From Devosia sp. (GTDB lineage: Bacteria > Pseudomonadota > Alphaproteobacteria > Rhizobiales > Devosiaceae), in contig NZ_JAGIAW010000001.1 of NCBI RefSeq assembly GCF_017744655.1, forward strand, positions 124,001 to 188,000: 64,000 bases of DNA, given 5' to 3'. The first letter of the stretch is position 1. Every line of letters begins with the position of its first letter. The notes beneath the pieces were generated by a model. It saw only the letters and a list, made by a program, of their open reading frames with translations, had not been told where the DNA came from and did no database searches. Shown piece by piece: positions 14,424 through 23,559 of the stretch. The position numbers and the translations under genes were made by a program.

Positions 14424-17400
14424 TCAGGTGAACCGGGGCGGTCGCCGGAGGTCAAGCGTCAGCGGGAATTCGTCCGCTGGCCGCTCCGGGCGGTAGGGAT
14501 AGGTGCCGGGCGTATAGTTGTGCGGCACGAAACGCGCAAGGCGGCGGGCTTCGGCCTCATTACCATTGACGGGGAAAGTCTCGTAATTGCGGCCGCCCGG
14601 ATGGGCGACGTGATAGGTGCAGCCGCCGATCGGGCGGCCGGTCCACTTGTCGTAGATGTCGAAGACCAGCGGGGCGTGCACGGACATGACCGGGTGCATG
14701 CCGGAGGCGGGTTGCCAGGCCTTGAAGCGGACCCCGGCGATAGATGTTCCTGCAGTACCGGTAGGCGCGAGCGGCGTCGGGCGCTGGTTGCAGGTGACGG
14801 TGTAGCGGTCCGGATTTGGCGCCGTCAGCTTGACCTGCAGGCGCTCGACGGAGCTGTCGACAAAGCGCACTGTGCCGCCAATGGCGCCTTCTTCACCCAT
14901 GACGTGCCAGGGCTCAAGGGCCTGGCGCAGTTCGAGTTTTACGCCTTCCACCTCAACCTCGCCGCAGAAGGGGAAACGGAATTCGAGTTGGGCTGCGAAC
15001 CAGGCGGGATCGAAGGAAAAGCCAGCGCGGTCGAGATCGGCGAGCACACCCAAAAAGTCCTGCCAGACGAAGTGGGGCAGCATGAAGCGATCATGCAGAG
15101 TCGTGCCCCAGCGCACGAGGTCGCCCTGTGCCGGCTCGCGCCAGTAGCGGGCGATGAGGGCGCGGACCAGCAATTGCTGGGCGAGACTCATGCGGGCATT
15201 GGGCGGCATTTCGAAGCCGCGGAATTCGACAAGGCCAAGGCGGCCCGTGGGGCCATCGGGCGAATAGAGCTTGTCGATGCAGATTTCCGAGCGGTGGGTG
15301 TTGCCGGTGACGTCGGTCAGAAGATTGCGGAAGAGGCGGTCGACGAGCCAGGGCAGCGGCGGCAGACCTTGGCCGGGCGCGTAGACCTGTGCCATGGCGA
15401 TTTCGAGTTCGTAGAGGCTGTCGTGGCGGGCTTCATCGAAGCGCGGTGCCTGGCTTGTGGGGCCGATGAAGAGGCCAGAGAACAGGTAGCTCATCGAAGG
15501 ATGGTGCTGCCAGTGGAGGATCAGCGACTTCAGGAGGTCAGGTCGGCGGAGGAAGGGGCTATCATTGGGCGTGGCGCCACCGACGACCACGTGATTGCCG
15601 CCGCCGGTGCCGGTGTGCTTGCCGTCGAGCATGAATTTGTCAGCGCCGAGGCGGCTTTGTCGGGCTTCTTCGTAGATCGCCGCTGTCGTCGCGACGCAAT
15701 CGTCCCAGGTCGAGGCCGGGTGGATATTGACTTCGATCACGCCGGGATCGGGGGCGACGCGGATGACGTTGAGGCGAGAATCGTGTGGGGGTGCGTAGCC
15801 TTCGAGATGGACGGGCTGGCCGATTTCCTTCGCAGCGACTTCGGTTGCGGCCACCAGTTCGAGATAGTCTTCGAGGCGCTCGACCGGGGGTAGGAAAACG
15901 CAGAGGCGGTGGTCACGAATCTCGGCAGTGACGGCGGTGCGGACTTCGCCTTCGATCTCGCTGATGACCTGTTCGGTGCGGTCTTGCTGTTCGCTTGCAG
16001 CAGTGAACGACGAGGCGGTTTGCTGGCGAGCGTCGGCTTTCTCGCGAAAAAGCAGCTCTTCCGGATCGGGCAGCGGTGCGCGGGGCGCGCCGGGGTCGAG
16101 CGGGACGACGTGGGGATAGGAGGTTGCCCTGAGGTGCTTTAGCGAGGCCAAGGGCAGGCGGTAGCCGGCTGGGCTGTCGCCTGGGGCGAGGAAGAGTTTG
16201 CCGCGCCTGGTCTTCCACTTTTCGGTCAGCCAGGGGCTGGAGGCGGCGGCGTTCCAGCGCTGGACCGGGAGGACGTAGCCGGTGGGATTGGTCAGGCCGC
16301 GTTCGAAGACGCGGGCGATGCGCGAGCGGGCTTCGGGGTCGGCGAGTTCGGAGTTCGCGGGGTCGACATTGGCAGGGAGCTTGGCTTCCTTGAGGAGCCA
16401 CTCGCCGGGGTCTTCATAGGCTTCGTCGATGGTGTCGCCGGTGAGGCCGAGATTGCGGGCGAAGGATTCGAGGAACTTGCGCGCGTCGTCGTGCGTGGCG
16501 GTGGTCTTAACCCCTTCGCGGGCAATGAGTTTTTCGTCGCGCCAGACCGGCTTGCCGTCGAGGCGCCAGTAGAGGGAGAAGGTCCAGCGGGGCAGGGTTT
16601 CGCCGGGGTACCATTTGCCTTGGCCGTAATGCAGCATGCCCTGGGGGGCGAAGCGGCCGCGGAGGCGGCGGATCAGGTCGTCGGCTAGGCGGCGCTTGGT
16701 GGGGCCGACGGCGCCGGCATTCCATTCGTCCGCTTCGAAATCGTCGATGGAGACGAAAGTGGGCTCGCCGCCCATGGTCAGGCGGACGTCTTCAGCCTTC
16801 AGAATAGAATCGACTTCGTGGCCTAAACTATTGAGGCGGTTCCAGCTTTCGTCCGAGAAGGGCTTGGTGATGCGCGGGTGTTCGGCAACGCGCGTGACCT
16901 TCATGTCGAAGTTGAAGTCGACTTCGGCATAGGAGGCGAGGCCGGAAATCGGGGCGGCGTTGCGGTAATGCGGGGTGGCGGCGAGGGGGACGTGGCTCTC
17001 GCCGGTGAGGAGACCAGAGGTGGGGTCCAGGCCGACCCAGCCGGCGCCGGGGAGGTAGACTTCGCACCAGGCGTGGAGGTCGGTGAAATCGTGGTCGGTG
17101 CCGGCGGGGCCGTCGAGCGAGACGAGGTCGGGCTTGAGCTGGATCAGGTAGCCGGAGACGAAGCGCACCGCAAAGCCCAGGTTTCTCAATATGTTAACGA
17201 GAAGCCAACTGGAGTCGCGGCACGAACCTTGACCATTGGTCAGGGTTTCCTCGGGTGTCCAGACGCCGGGCTCCATGCGGACGATGTAGTTGATTTTCTG
17301 CTGGAGGGTCGCATTCAGCTCGGTGACGAAGGTCACGGTGTTGCGCGGCCGTCTGTCGATAGTATCGAGGAAGGCTTGCAGGGCGGGAGTAAGTTTTTCC

Positions 17401-17759
17401 GGGACGCGGTAGATCGAGAGGTCGTCGCGGATGTCTTCGGGATATTCGAAGGGCCAGGTCTCGGCCGATTCCTCGACGAAAAAGTCGAAGGGGTTGTAGA
17501 CCGTCATGTCGGCGATGAGGTCGACTTCGATCTTGAGTTCGGTAACGGGCTCCGGAAAAACGAAGCGGGTCAAGAAGTTACCGTATGGGTCCTGCTGCGT
17601 ATTGACGAAGTGCAGGTCGGGCGCGACGCGGAGCGAGTGGCTCAGGACCTTGGTTTTGGAATGGGGCGCCGGCTGCAATCGGATGATCTGCGGACCGAGG
17701 ACAACGGGGCGATCATACTTGTAATGGGTGCGGTGATAGATTGCGGCTTTGATCGACAT
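14424..17759 (-). CDS. Transglutaminase-DUF2126 large protein
   Basis: 1111-residue cytoplasmic protein. Residues 1 to about 300 are a transglutaminase-like module: beta N-domain, then Cys in [20 protein letters not shown], His in [14 protein letters not shown], Asp in LDPTSGLL. The remainder (about 320-1100) is DUF2126 (COG4196), with conserved stretches such as [38 protein letters not shown] and [14 protein letters not shown]2126 has been proposed to relate to the glutamine-synthetase-fold ligases, which I cannot verify here. Length is normal for the family. It is the first gene of the three-gene operon, so its promoter should be in the 104-bp gap to the GntR gene. Confidence 0.9.
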   Translation of the reverse strand: MSIKAAIYHRTHYKYDRPVVLGPQIIRLQPAPHSKTKVLSHSLRVAPDLHFVNTQQDPYGNFLTRFVFPEPVTELKIEVDLIADMTVYNPFDFFVEESAETWPFEYPEDIRDDLSIYRVPEKLTPALQAFLDTIDRRPRNTVTFVTELNATLQQKINYIVRMEPGVWTPEETLTNGQGSCRDSSWLLVNILRNLGFAVRFVSGYLIQLKPDLVSLDGPAGTDHDFTDLHAWCEVYLPGAGWVGLDPTSGLLTGESHVPLAATPHYRNAAPISGLASYAEVDFNFDMKVTRVAEHPRITKPFSDESWNRLNSLGHEVDSILKAEDVRLTMGGEPTFVSIDDFEADEWNAGAVGPTKRRLADDLIRRLRGRFAPQGMLHYGQGKWYPGETLPRWTFSLYWRLDGKPVWRDEKLIAREGVKTTATHDDARKFLESFARNLGLTGDTIDEAYEDPGEWLLKEAKLPANVDPANSELADPEARSRIARVFERGLTNPTGYVLPVQRWNAAASSPWLTEKWKTRRGKLFLAPGDSPAGYRLPLASLKHLRATSYPHVVPLDPGAPRAPLPDPEELLFREKADARQQTASSFTAASEQQDRTEQVISEIEGEVRTAVTAEIRDHRLCVFLPPVERLEDYLELVAATEVAAKEIGQPVHLEGYAPPHDSRLNVIRVAPDPGVIEVNIHPASTWDDCVATTAAIYEEARQSRLGADKFMLDGKHTGTGGGNHVVVGGATPNDSPFLRRPDLLKSLILHWQHHPSMSYLFSGLFIGPTSQAPRFDEARHDSLYELEIAMAQVYAPGQGLPPLPWLVDRLFRNLLTDVTGNTHRSEICIDKLYSPDGPTGRLGLVEFRGFEMPPNARMSLAQQLLVRALIARYWREPAQGDLVRWGTTLHDRFMLPHFVWQDFLGVLADLDRAGFSFDPAWFAAQLEFRFPFCGEVEVEGVKLELRQALEPWHVMGEEGAIGGTVRFVDSSVERLQVKLTAPNPDRYTVTCNQRPTPLAPTGTAGTSIAGVRFKAWQPASGMHPVMSVHAPLVFDIYDKWTGRPIGGCTYHVAHPGGRNYETFPVNGNEAEARRLARFVPHNYTPGTYPYRPERPADEFPLTLDLRRPPRFT

Positions 17760-17863
17760 TCGAACGCGTCGCTCGCTCCATGGCCACAGATATTCAGCTT
17801 CCCAATGGGGAGCTTAGCGGTGATTCAGGGGCTTGGATAGGCGGTGAGTTCGTTAGCAGACTG

Positions 17864-18631
17864 TTAGCTTCGAACGGGCGACTGGGCCATTTTTGTTACG
17901 GCCATGCGAATGTCGCGTTCGGTATCGCGCAGGTGCATGCGCATGGCCTCGGCGGCGGCCCTGCCATTGCCCTCGCGGATGCAATCGAGAATGCGCTGGT
18001 GGGCGGCGATGGTGTCCTGTGGGGTGTGACCGCGATCGGCGTGACCGCGCTGGCTGATGAAGAAGCCCTCGCGCAGGGGCACGGCCATGGCTTCGAACAG
18101 ATATCCGAGAACACGGTTACCACTCGCCAAAGCGACGGCTTCGTGAAAGCCGAAATCGAAAGAGTGGAAGCTGGCTTCGGCGGCCTCGTCTGCGAAGTCG
18201 GGAGAATCGCCAACGGCGTCGCGCATGCCTTGGAGGGCGTTTTCGATGGCGACGATGCCGGCGCGGTTGGCCCTTTTGGCCGCCAGCGTGGCCGATTGCA
18301 CTTCCAATGACAAACGTACCTCAACGAGGTCGAAAAGCCCTTTGGGATCGGTCCTTACGATGGATGTGAGGAAGTCGGTGAAGGCGGAGCCATCGGGTTC
18401 GCGCACCATGGCGCGGCGACCCCGGGCAAGCTCCAAAAGGCCCCGGCCAGCAAGGAGTTTTACGGCCTCGCGAATCGTCAGACGGCTGACCGAATAACGC
18501 TCTGCGAGATCCGCCTCGCTGGGAAGGCTTTGGCCCGGCGCCAACTCCCCAAGGATCAGTTGCGCCAGATCGTCTGCCACCGCGCTTGCAGCACTGCCGT
18601 GATCGGAGCGCGCGTCTCCACTCAAACTCAC
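17864..18631 (-). CDS. GntR/FadR-subfamily transcriptional regulator
   Basis: 255-residue regulator. A winged helix-turn-helix occupies about residues 15-85 (LPSEADLAERYSVSRLTIRE, AVKLLAGRGLLEL). An FCD effector domain follows with its metal-binding and ligand His residues (FHEAVALASGN, AHQRILDCIREGN, MRMHLRDTE). I chose the second of two adjacent GTG codons because GGAGGA lies 6 bases upstream; the frame continues further but only to a poor TTG. A perfect inverted repeat lies 15-29 bp upstream of this start. It is divergent from chvE-gguA-gguB and probably senses a sugar acid or related metabolite to control that importer. Confidence 0.88.
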   Translation of the reverse strand: MSLSGDARSDHGSAASAVADDLAQLILGELAPGQSLPSEADLAERYSVSRLTIREAVKLLAGRGLLELARGRRAMVREPDGSAFTDFLTSIVRTDPKGLFDLVEVRLSLEVQSATLAAKRANRAGIVAIENALQGMRDAVGDSPDFADEAAEASFHSFDFGFHEAVALASGNRVLGYLFEAMAVPLREGFFISQRGHADRGHTPQDTIAAHQRILDCIREGNGRAAAEAMRMHLRDTERDIRMAVTKMAQSPVRS

Positions 18632-18645
18632 CACAACTCCTCCCG

Positions 18646-18660
18646 AGGTATCAGATACCT
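18646..18660. promoter_or_regulatory. Palindromic operator, probable GntR-regulator site
   Basis: Perfect inverted repeat AGGTATC-A-GATACCT (7-bp arms, 1-bp centre) directly upstream of the GntR gene ribosome-binding site. FadR-subfamily proteins bind short palindromes of this size, so autoregulation is likely. Confidence 0.65.
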
Positions 18661-18828
18661 TTGACTCTCGCCGACCGTTTTCCGGTTCATATTGGCGAGG
18701 CGATTTCCTCGTATTCCTCAAGGTTAGCGACTGTCATGCCGGACAGCAACCGCCTGAAAGTGGGCCTTCTACGCGCAAGTTTATATCTTCGACAATCGAA
18801 AAAATAACCTTCCACCACTTTGCCCTGC

Positions 18829-18857
18829 TTTACACGCATATCTGATTATCCTAGTTT
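18829..18857 (+). promoter_or_regulatory. Candidate chvE promoter containing a second GntR-like site
   Basis: TTTACA (18829-18834) and TAGTTT (18852-18857), 17 bp apart, form a weak sigma70-like promoter. Between them TATCTGATT (18839-18847) matches 8 of 9 bases of the operator core TATCTGATA (reverse strand of the 18646-18660 site). A repressor there would block the promoter. The rest of the 453-bp GntR-chvE gap holds a candidate leader ORF and no other clear signal. Confidence 0.4.
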
Positions 18858-18917
18858 GCGGGCCGTGGATCCCGAGAGGGCCAAGGCGGCATCCAAGCCG
18901 TCACGCAGGAGGACATC

Positions 18918-18965
18918 ATGCAGTTCCATCCAAAGCTGCCGGCGTCAGGCCGGCGGGCAGAGTAG
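18918..18965 (+). CDS. Candidate 15-codon leader ORF upstream of chvE
   Basis: ATG preceded by a textbook ribosome-binding site (AGGAGG, 6-base spacing), encoding MQFHPKLPASGRRAE and then TAG. It lies 119 bp upstream of chvE on the same strand, downstream of the candidate promoter. The strong initiation signal is unusual for chance sequence. The function is unknown: it may be a leader peptide coupling translation to transcript fate, or a chance reading frame. Confidence 0.35.
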   Translation: MQFHPKLPASGRRAE

Positions 18966-19083
18966 AGCGCCCTTTTCGGGTAGGCTCGCCTCGCCCGGAC
19001 TGGATGCAGGAACCAATTGGCCTGATCGGCGGAAACCACGACGAACACATCAATCACCTCGAAAAATCTAAGGGAGTCGAGAC

Positions 19084-20160
19084 GTGAAGGTTCTGAAATC
19101 AATTGCGACGCTGTTTGCTGCCGGTGCCCTGATGGCCACCGCCGCGACCGTTGCCTACGCCCAGGACAAGGGTGCGATCGGCATTGCCATGCCGACCCAG
19201 TCGTCGCTTCGCTGGATCTCCGACGGTAACGAACTGAAGACCGCCCTCGAAGGCAAGGGTTACACCGTCGACCTGCAGTATGCAGAAGACGACATCCCGA
19301 ACCAGCTCGCCCAGATCGAAAACATGGTCACCAAGGGCGTGAAGGCCCTCGTGGTCGCTTCGATCGACGGCACCACGCTGTCGGCCGTGCTGCAGCAGGC
19401 TGCCGATGCCGGCATCAAGGTCGTCGCCTATGACCGCCTGATCCGTGAATCGGGCAATGTCGACTACTACACCACCTTCGACAACTTCCAGGTGGGCGTG
19501 CTTCAGGCAAACTCGCTGGTTGCCGGCCTCAAGGAACGCTTCCCCGACACCAAGCCGTGGAACGTTGAACTCTTCGGCGGTTCGCCGGACGACAACAACG
19601 CATTCTTCTTCTATGACGGCGCCATGAGCGTCCTTCAGCCGCTGATCGACGCTGGCGACATCGTCGTCAAGTCCGGCCAGCAGGGCATGGAAACCGTCGG
19701 TACCCTCCGTTGGGACGGCGCTGTTGCCCAGGCCCGCATGGACAACATCCTGTCGGCCAACTACTCGGACGGCTCGCGCGTCGATGGCGTGCTGGCTCCC
19801 TATGACGGCCTGTCGCGCGGCATCATCTCGTCGCTCCGCGGCGTGGGCTACGGTTCGGCTGACCTCGCATGGCCGATCATCACCGGTCAGGACGCTGAAG
19901 CTCCGTCGGTGAAGGCAATCATTGCCGGCGAACAGTACTCGACCGTCTACAAGGACACCCGCGAACTGGCCAAGGTCACTGCCGACCTCGTCGACACCGT
20001 CGTCTCCGGCGGTACGCCGGAAGGCCTCGACACCACCACCTATGACAATGGCGTCAAGGTTGTGCCGTCGGTTCTCCTGACCCCGTACTCGGTCGACCTG
20101 ACCAACTACCAGGCCCTGGTTGTCGACTCGGGCTACATCAAGCCGGAAGAACTCCAGTAA
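19084..20160 (+). CDS. chvE: ChvE-like multiple monosaccharide-binding protein
   Basis: 358-residue periplasmic sugar-binding protein. The signal peptide is about residues 1-26, ending TVAYA before QDKGAIGIA. The core is typical of ChvE and xylose/galactose-binding proteins: [60 protein letters not shown] and [14 protein letters not shown]. In Agrobacterium ChvE binds aldoses for uptake by GguAB and for VirA signalling; only the uptake role is supported here. Translation starts at GTG with GGGAG 7 bases upstream. Codon use is strongly biased to C-ending codons, suggesting high expression. gguA and gguB follow. Confidence 0.93.
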   Translation: MKVLKSIATLFAAGALMATAATVAYAQDKGAIGIAMPTQSSLRWISDGNELKTALEGKGYTVDLQYAEDDIPNQLAQIENMVTKGVKALVVASIDGTTLSAVLQQAADAGIKVVAYDRLIRESGNVDYYTTFDNFQVGVLQANSLVAGLKERFPDTKPWNVELFGGSPDDNNAFFFYDGAMSVLQPLIDAGDIVVKSGQQGMETVGTLRWDGAVAQARMDNILSANYSDGSRVDGVLAPYDGLSRGIISSLRGVGYGSADLAWPIITGQDAEAPSVKAIIAGEQYSTVYKDTRELAKVTADLVDTVVSGGTPEGLDTTTYDNGVKVVPSVLLTPYSVDLTNYQALVVDSGYIKPEELQ

Positions 20161-20182
20161 GCGCTTGTCGCAGAACAAGTTT

Positions 20183-20208
20183 GGGGCTCCGCGGAAACGC
20201 GGGGCCCC
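20183..20208 (+). terminator. Hairpin after chvE, attenuator or mRNA-stabilising stem
   Basis: Stem GGGGC-CCGCG / CGCGG-GCCCC with a GAAA loop, not followed by a clean T-run. It lies between chvE and gguA. This arrangement usually keeps binding-protein mRNA in excess over the membrane components. Confidence 0.6.
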
Positions 20209-20325
20209 TTCGAGATTTTAGATGGTCCCTCGGGACGGTCTGATCAAATGTCGGGCTCGCAGGGGCCGTAATGCTACCGCGTCCCGCCAGACGGGATGGG
20301 GTTTGTTGAGATAGCAGGGCCCAGT

Positions 20326-21858
20326 ATGTCCAAGACTATTCTTGAGATGCGGAACATCACCAAGACGTTCCCCGGCGTTAAAGCGCTGTCGGACGTCAAT
20401 CTCGATGTGCGGGAAGGTGAAATCCACGCCATCTGCGGCGAGAACGGGGCGGGTAAATCCACCCTGATGAAGGTGCTGAGCGGCGTCTATCCCCATGGCT
20501 CCTATGAGGGCCAGATCGTCTACAAGGGCGAGGAACAGCATTTCCGCTCCATTCGCGACAGCGAACACAAGGGCATCGTGATCATCCACCAGGAACTTGC
20601 CCTGGTGCCGCTGCTCTCGATCGCCGAAAACATTTTCCTCGGCAACGAGCAGGCCAAGAACGGCGTGATCGACTGGGACGAGACGCGCGACGGCGCGCGC
20701 AAACTCCTTTCGATGGTGGGGCTCACCGAAGATCCGGATACGCTGGTTACCAATATTGGCCTAGGCAAACAGCAGCTCGTCGAAATCGCCAAGGCGCTTT
20801 CCAAGCAGGTGCAGTTGCTCATTCTCGACGAGCCGACCGCCTCGCTCTCGGAAAAGGATAGCCAGGCGTTGCTGGACCTGCTGCTCGAATTCAAGAAGCA
20901 GGGCATTACCTCGATCATCATCAGCCACAAGCTGAATGAGATTTCGCGCATTGCCGACCGCGTGACCGTGATCCGCGACGGCCGCACTATCGAGACGATG
21001 GACACCAACGATATCACCGAAGACCGTATCATCACCTCGATGGTGGGGCGCTCGCTGGAAGACCGCTATCCCGGTCGCGAGCCGAAAATCGGGGATGTGG
21101 TGCTCGAAGTGAAGAACTGGTCGGTCTATCACCCGCAGCACCGCGACCGGCAGGTGATCAAGAATATCGACATCTCGCTGCGCAAGGGCGAAGTCGTTGG
21201 TATTGCCGGGCTAATGGGCTCGGGCCGCACTGAATTTGCCATGAGCCTTTTCGGCAAGTCCTATGGCCAGAAGATTTCGGGCGATGTGTTCAAGAACGGG
21301 CAGCGCATCGACACGTCGAGCGTGGACAAGGCCATTGCCAATGGCATTGCCTATGCCACCGAGGACCGCAAGCATTACGGCCTCAACCTCATCGACCACA
21401 TCAAGCACAATATCACGATCGCCAACCTGACCGGCATCGCGCGCTGGGGGGTGATCGACGACCTCGCCGAACTCGACGTGGCCAACGATTATCGCAAGAA
21501 GACCAATATCCGGTCTTCCAGCGTCTATCAGGTGGTGGGCAATCTTTCTGGTGGTAACCAGCAGAAGGTCGTTCTTTCCAAGTGGCTCTATGCCAATCCG
21601 GAAGTGCTGATCCTCGACGAGCCGACCCGCGGTATCGACGTGGGCGCGAAATATGAAATCTACACGATCATCAATCAGCTTGCCGCCCAGGGTAAGGCGA
21701 TCCTGGTGATCTCTTCGGAAATGCCCGAACTGCTCGGCATTACTGATCGTCTCTACGTTATGAATGAAGGCCGCATCGTGGGCGAAATGCCCACCAGCGA
21801 GGCGAGCCAGGAAAAGATCATGCGCTCCATCGTGCGCGCTGAAGGAAAGGCATCATGA
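20326..21858 (+). CDS. gguA: GguA-like sugar ABC transporter ATPase
   Basis: 510-residue double ATPase of a monosaccharide importer (MglA/XylG type). The first domain has Walker [10 protein letters not shown], a Q-loop and Walker [14 protein letters not shown]. The second has the degenerate Walker [10 protein letters not shown] typical of this family, then [15 protein letters not shown] and [14 protein letters not shown] chose the ATG giving [10 protein letters not shown], which begins the first strand; the frame opens earlier without good signals. It overlaps gguB by 4 bp (ATGA). Together with ChvE it should import glucose, galactose, xylose and related sugars. Confidence 0.93.
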   Translation: MSKTILEMRNITKTFPGVKALSDVNLDVREGEIHAICGENGAGKSTLMKVLSGVYPHGSYEGQIVYKGEEQHFRSIRDSEHKGIVIIHQELALVPLLSIAENIFLGNEQAKNGVIDWDETRDGARKLLSMVGLTEDPDTLVTNIGLGKQQLVEIAKALSKQVQLLILDEPTASLSEKDSQALLDLLLEFKKQGITSIIISHKLNEISRIADRVTVIRDGRTIETMDTNDITEDRIITSMVGRSLEDRYPGREPKIGDVVLEVKNWSVYHPQHRDRQVIKNIDISLRKGEVVGIAGLMGSGRTEFAMSLFGKSYGQKISGDVFKNGQRIDTSSVDKAIANGIAYATEDRKHYGLNLIDHIKHNITIANLTGIARWGVIDDLAELDVANDYRKKTNIRSSSVYQVVGNLSGGNQQKVVLSKWLYANPEVLILDEPTRGIDVGAKYEIYTIINQLAAQGKAILVISSEMPELLGITDRLYVMNEGRIVGEMPTSEASQEKIMRSIVRAEGKAS

Positions 21859-23132
21859 CCGTTCACACTGCACCGACCGGCGCCCCGGCCGATCAGGCCA
21901 AATCTGCCGAGCTGAGCTTCATCGGGGCCCTGCGCGCCAATATGCGCGACTATGGCCTCTTGCTCGCGCTCATTCTCATCATGTTGTTTTTCCAGTATTT
22001 CACCGCTGGCGTGCTGTTCAAGCCGGTGAACCTGACCAACATCATCCTCCAGAACAGCTACATCATCGTGATGGCGCTGGGCATGCTGCTGGTGATCGTG
22101 GCCGGCCATATCGACCTGTCGGTGGGCTCGGTCTCGGGCTTTGTGGGGGCCCTTGCCGCTATGCTGATGGTGGGCTGGAAATTCCCGCCGGAGCTGGCTT
22201 TCCTTGCCAATCCGATCGTTGCTGGTGCCATCTGTCTCGTGGTTGGCGCGGCAATCGGGGCGGCACAGGGCTACATCATTGCCTATCACCGCGTGCCCGC
22301 CTTCATCGTGACGCTGGCCGGCATGTTGATCTTCAAGGGGCTGTCGCTCGCCATCCTGGCCGGCAAGTCGGTCGGGCCGTTCCCGGCTGAGTTCCAGCTG
22401 CTTTCGGCAGGTTTCATACCCGACGTGATCGGGCCGACGACGCTGCCCTGGCTGGCTGAAAACGGCCAGAACGTCGTGCTGCACACCACCACAATGGTGA
22501 TCGCTATCCTCGCTGTTGTCGGTTCGGTGTTCTTCTCGATCCGTACGCGTGCGCGTCGCCGCGCTCGTGGCTATGACGTCGAGCCGTTCAGCCTCTTCGT
22601 CGTCAAGAACCTCGTGATCGCGGTGCTGGTGCTGTTCTTTGCCTATATGCTCGCTTCCTATCGCGGCCTGCCGAACGTGCTGGTGGTGATGGGCGTACTG
22701 ATCGCCGGCTTCGTGTTCCTCACCAAGCGCATGACCTTTGGCCGCCGCATCTATGCTCTCGGCGGCAACCTCAAGGCGGCGGCCCTCTCGGGCGTGAAGA
22801 CCGAACGCACGACCTTCTACATCTTCGCCATCATGGGGGCGCTCGCAGCGCTTGCCGGCATGATCTATGCCGCGCGCCTCAACTCTGCGACGCCGAAGGC
22901 AGGGCAGGGTCTCGAGCTCGACGTGATCGCGGCCGTGTTCATCGGCGGCGCTTCGGCGCTGGGCGGTGTCGGCCAGGTGGCGGGTGCGGTGATCGGCGCC
23001 TTTATCATGGGTGTGATGAACAACGGCATGTCGATCATGGGCGTCAACATCGATTGGCAGCAGATGATCAAGGGCGTGGTGCTGCTGGCAGCCGTGTTCT
23101 TCGACCTCTACAACAAGAACCGCTCGGCGTAA
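21855..23132 (+). CDS. gguB: GguB-like sugar ABC transporter permease
   Basis: 425-residue inner-membrane permease of the BPD_transp_2 family with about 10 hydrophobic helices. The characteristic [20 protein letters not shown] motif is present, as are [20 protein letters not shown] and a C-terminal [20 protein letters not shown]. The N-terminus (about 30 residues) is polar and cytoplasmic. The ATG is coupled to the gguA stop. A strong terminator follows, so chvE-gguA-gguB is a closed operon. Confidence 0.93.
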   Translation: MTVHTAPTGAPADQAKSAELSFIGALRANMRDYGLLLALILIMLFFQYFTAGVLFKPVNLTNIILQNSYIIVMALGMLLVIVAGHIDLSVGSVSGFVGALAAMLMVGWKFPPELAFLANPIVAGAICLVVGAAIGAAQGYIIAYHRVPAFIVTLAGMLIFKGLSLAILAGKSVGPFPAEFQLLSAGFIPDVIGPTTLPWLAENGQNVVLHTTTMVIAILAVVGSVFFSIRTRARRRARGYDVEPFSLFVVKNLVIAVLVLFFAYMLASYRGLPNVLVVMGVLIAGFVFLTKRMTFGRRIYALGGNLKAAALSGVKTERTTFYIFAIMGALAALAGMIYAARLNSATPKAGQGLELDVIAAVFIGGASALGGVGQVAGAVIGAFIMGVMNNGMSIMGVNIDWQQMIKGVVLLAAVFFDLYNKNRSA

Positions 23133-23153
23133 GGTTTTGCGCTTGAGGAATGG

Positions 23154-23184
23154 GGCCGCCGGAGAAATCCGGCGGCCTTTTTTT
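23154..23184 (+). terminator. Intrinsic terminator of chvE-gguAB
   Basis: Stem GGCCGCCGGA / TCCGGCGGCC with a short GAAA-type loop, then a run of seven T, 21 bp after the gguB stop. Confidence 0.92.
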
Positions 23185-23290
23185 GTTGCGCGATCAGGGT
23201 AATTTCACGGCAATTTCCGTGTTGCATCCGGACCACCCGGCGGCAAATGGCCATGCTCGGCCCCATCGAAATCGATGATCGGAGCGTGCC

Positions 23291-23530
23291 ATGACTGTGC
23301 TCGGTGTTTTTCTGAAGACGGACGGCGGCTGGGGTTGGCTCAGGCGGTTGGCGGGGGCGGCATTTTCATGGTGCCTCGTCTCGGAGATCGATGAGATGTC
23401 GGCGGAGCAACTGGCCGATATTGGCATGGGCCATGTGGACATGCGGGCGCGGTGGGTGGATGGCACGGAAACCAGGCTCGTCTCCGAACGCGTCCATAGA
23501 CAAGCACCCACGGATCGCGCCCCAGGCTGA
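23291..23530 (+). CDS. Small DUF1127-like protein, hypothetical
   Basis: 79-residue protein starting MTVLGVFLKTDGGWGWLRRL. The central SEIDEMSAEQLADIGMGHVD resembles the DUF1127 motif (short helix followed by L-x-D-I-G-h). The tail is charged and unlike any family I know. The ATG has GGAG 8 bases upstream. DUF1127 proteins are short Arg-rich regulators in alphaproteobacteria; this one lacks a strongly Arg-rich face, so the assignment is tentative. It ends 30 bp before the next gene. Confidence 0.5.
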   Translation: MTVLGVFLKTDGGWGWLRRLAGAAFSWCLVSEIDEMSAEQLADIGMGHVDMRARWVDGTETRLVSERVHRQAPTDRAPG

Positions 23531-23559
23531 GGCGCTGGAATGCCGGGCGATTTTTGCGC

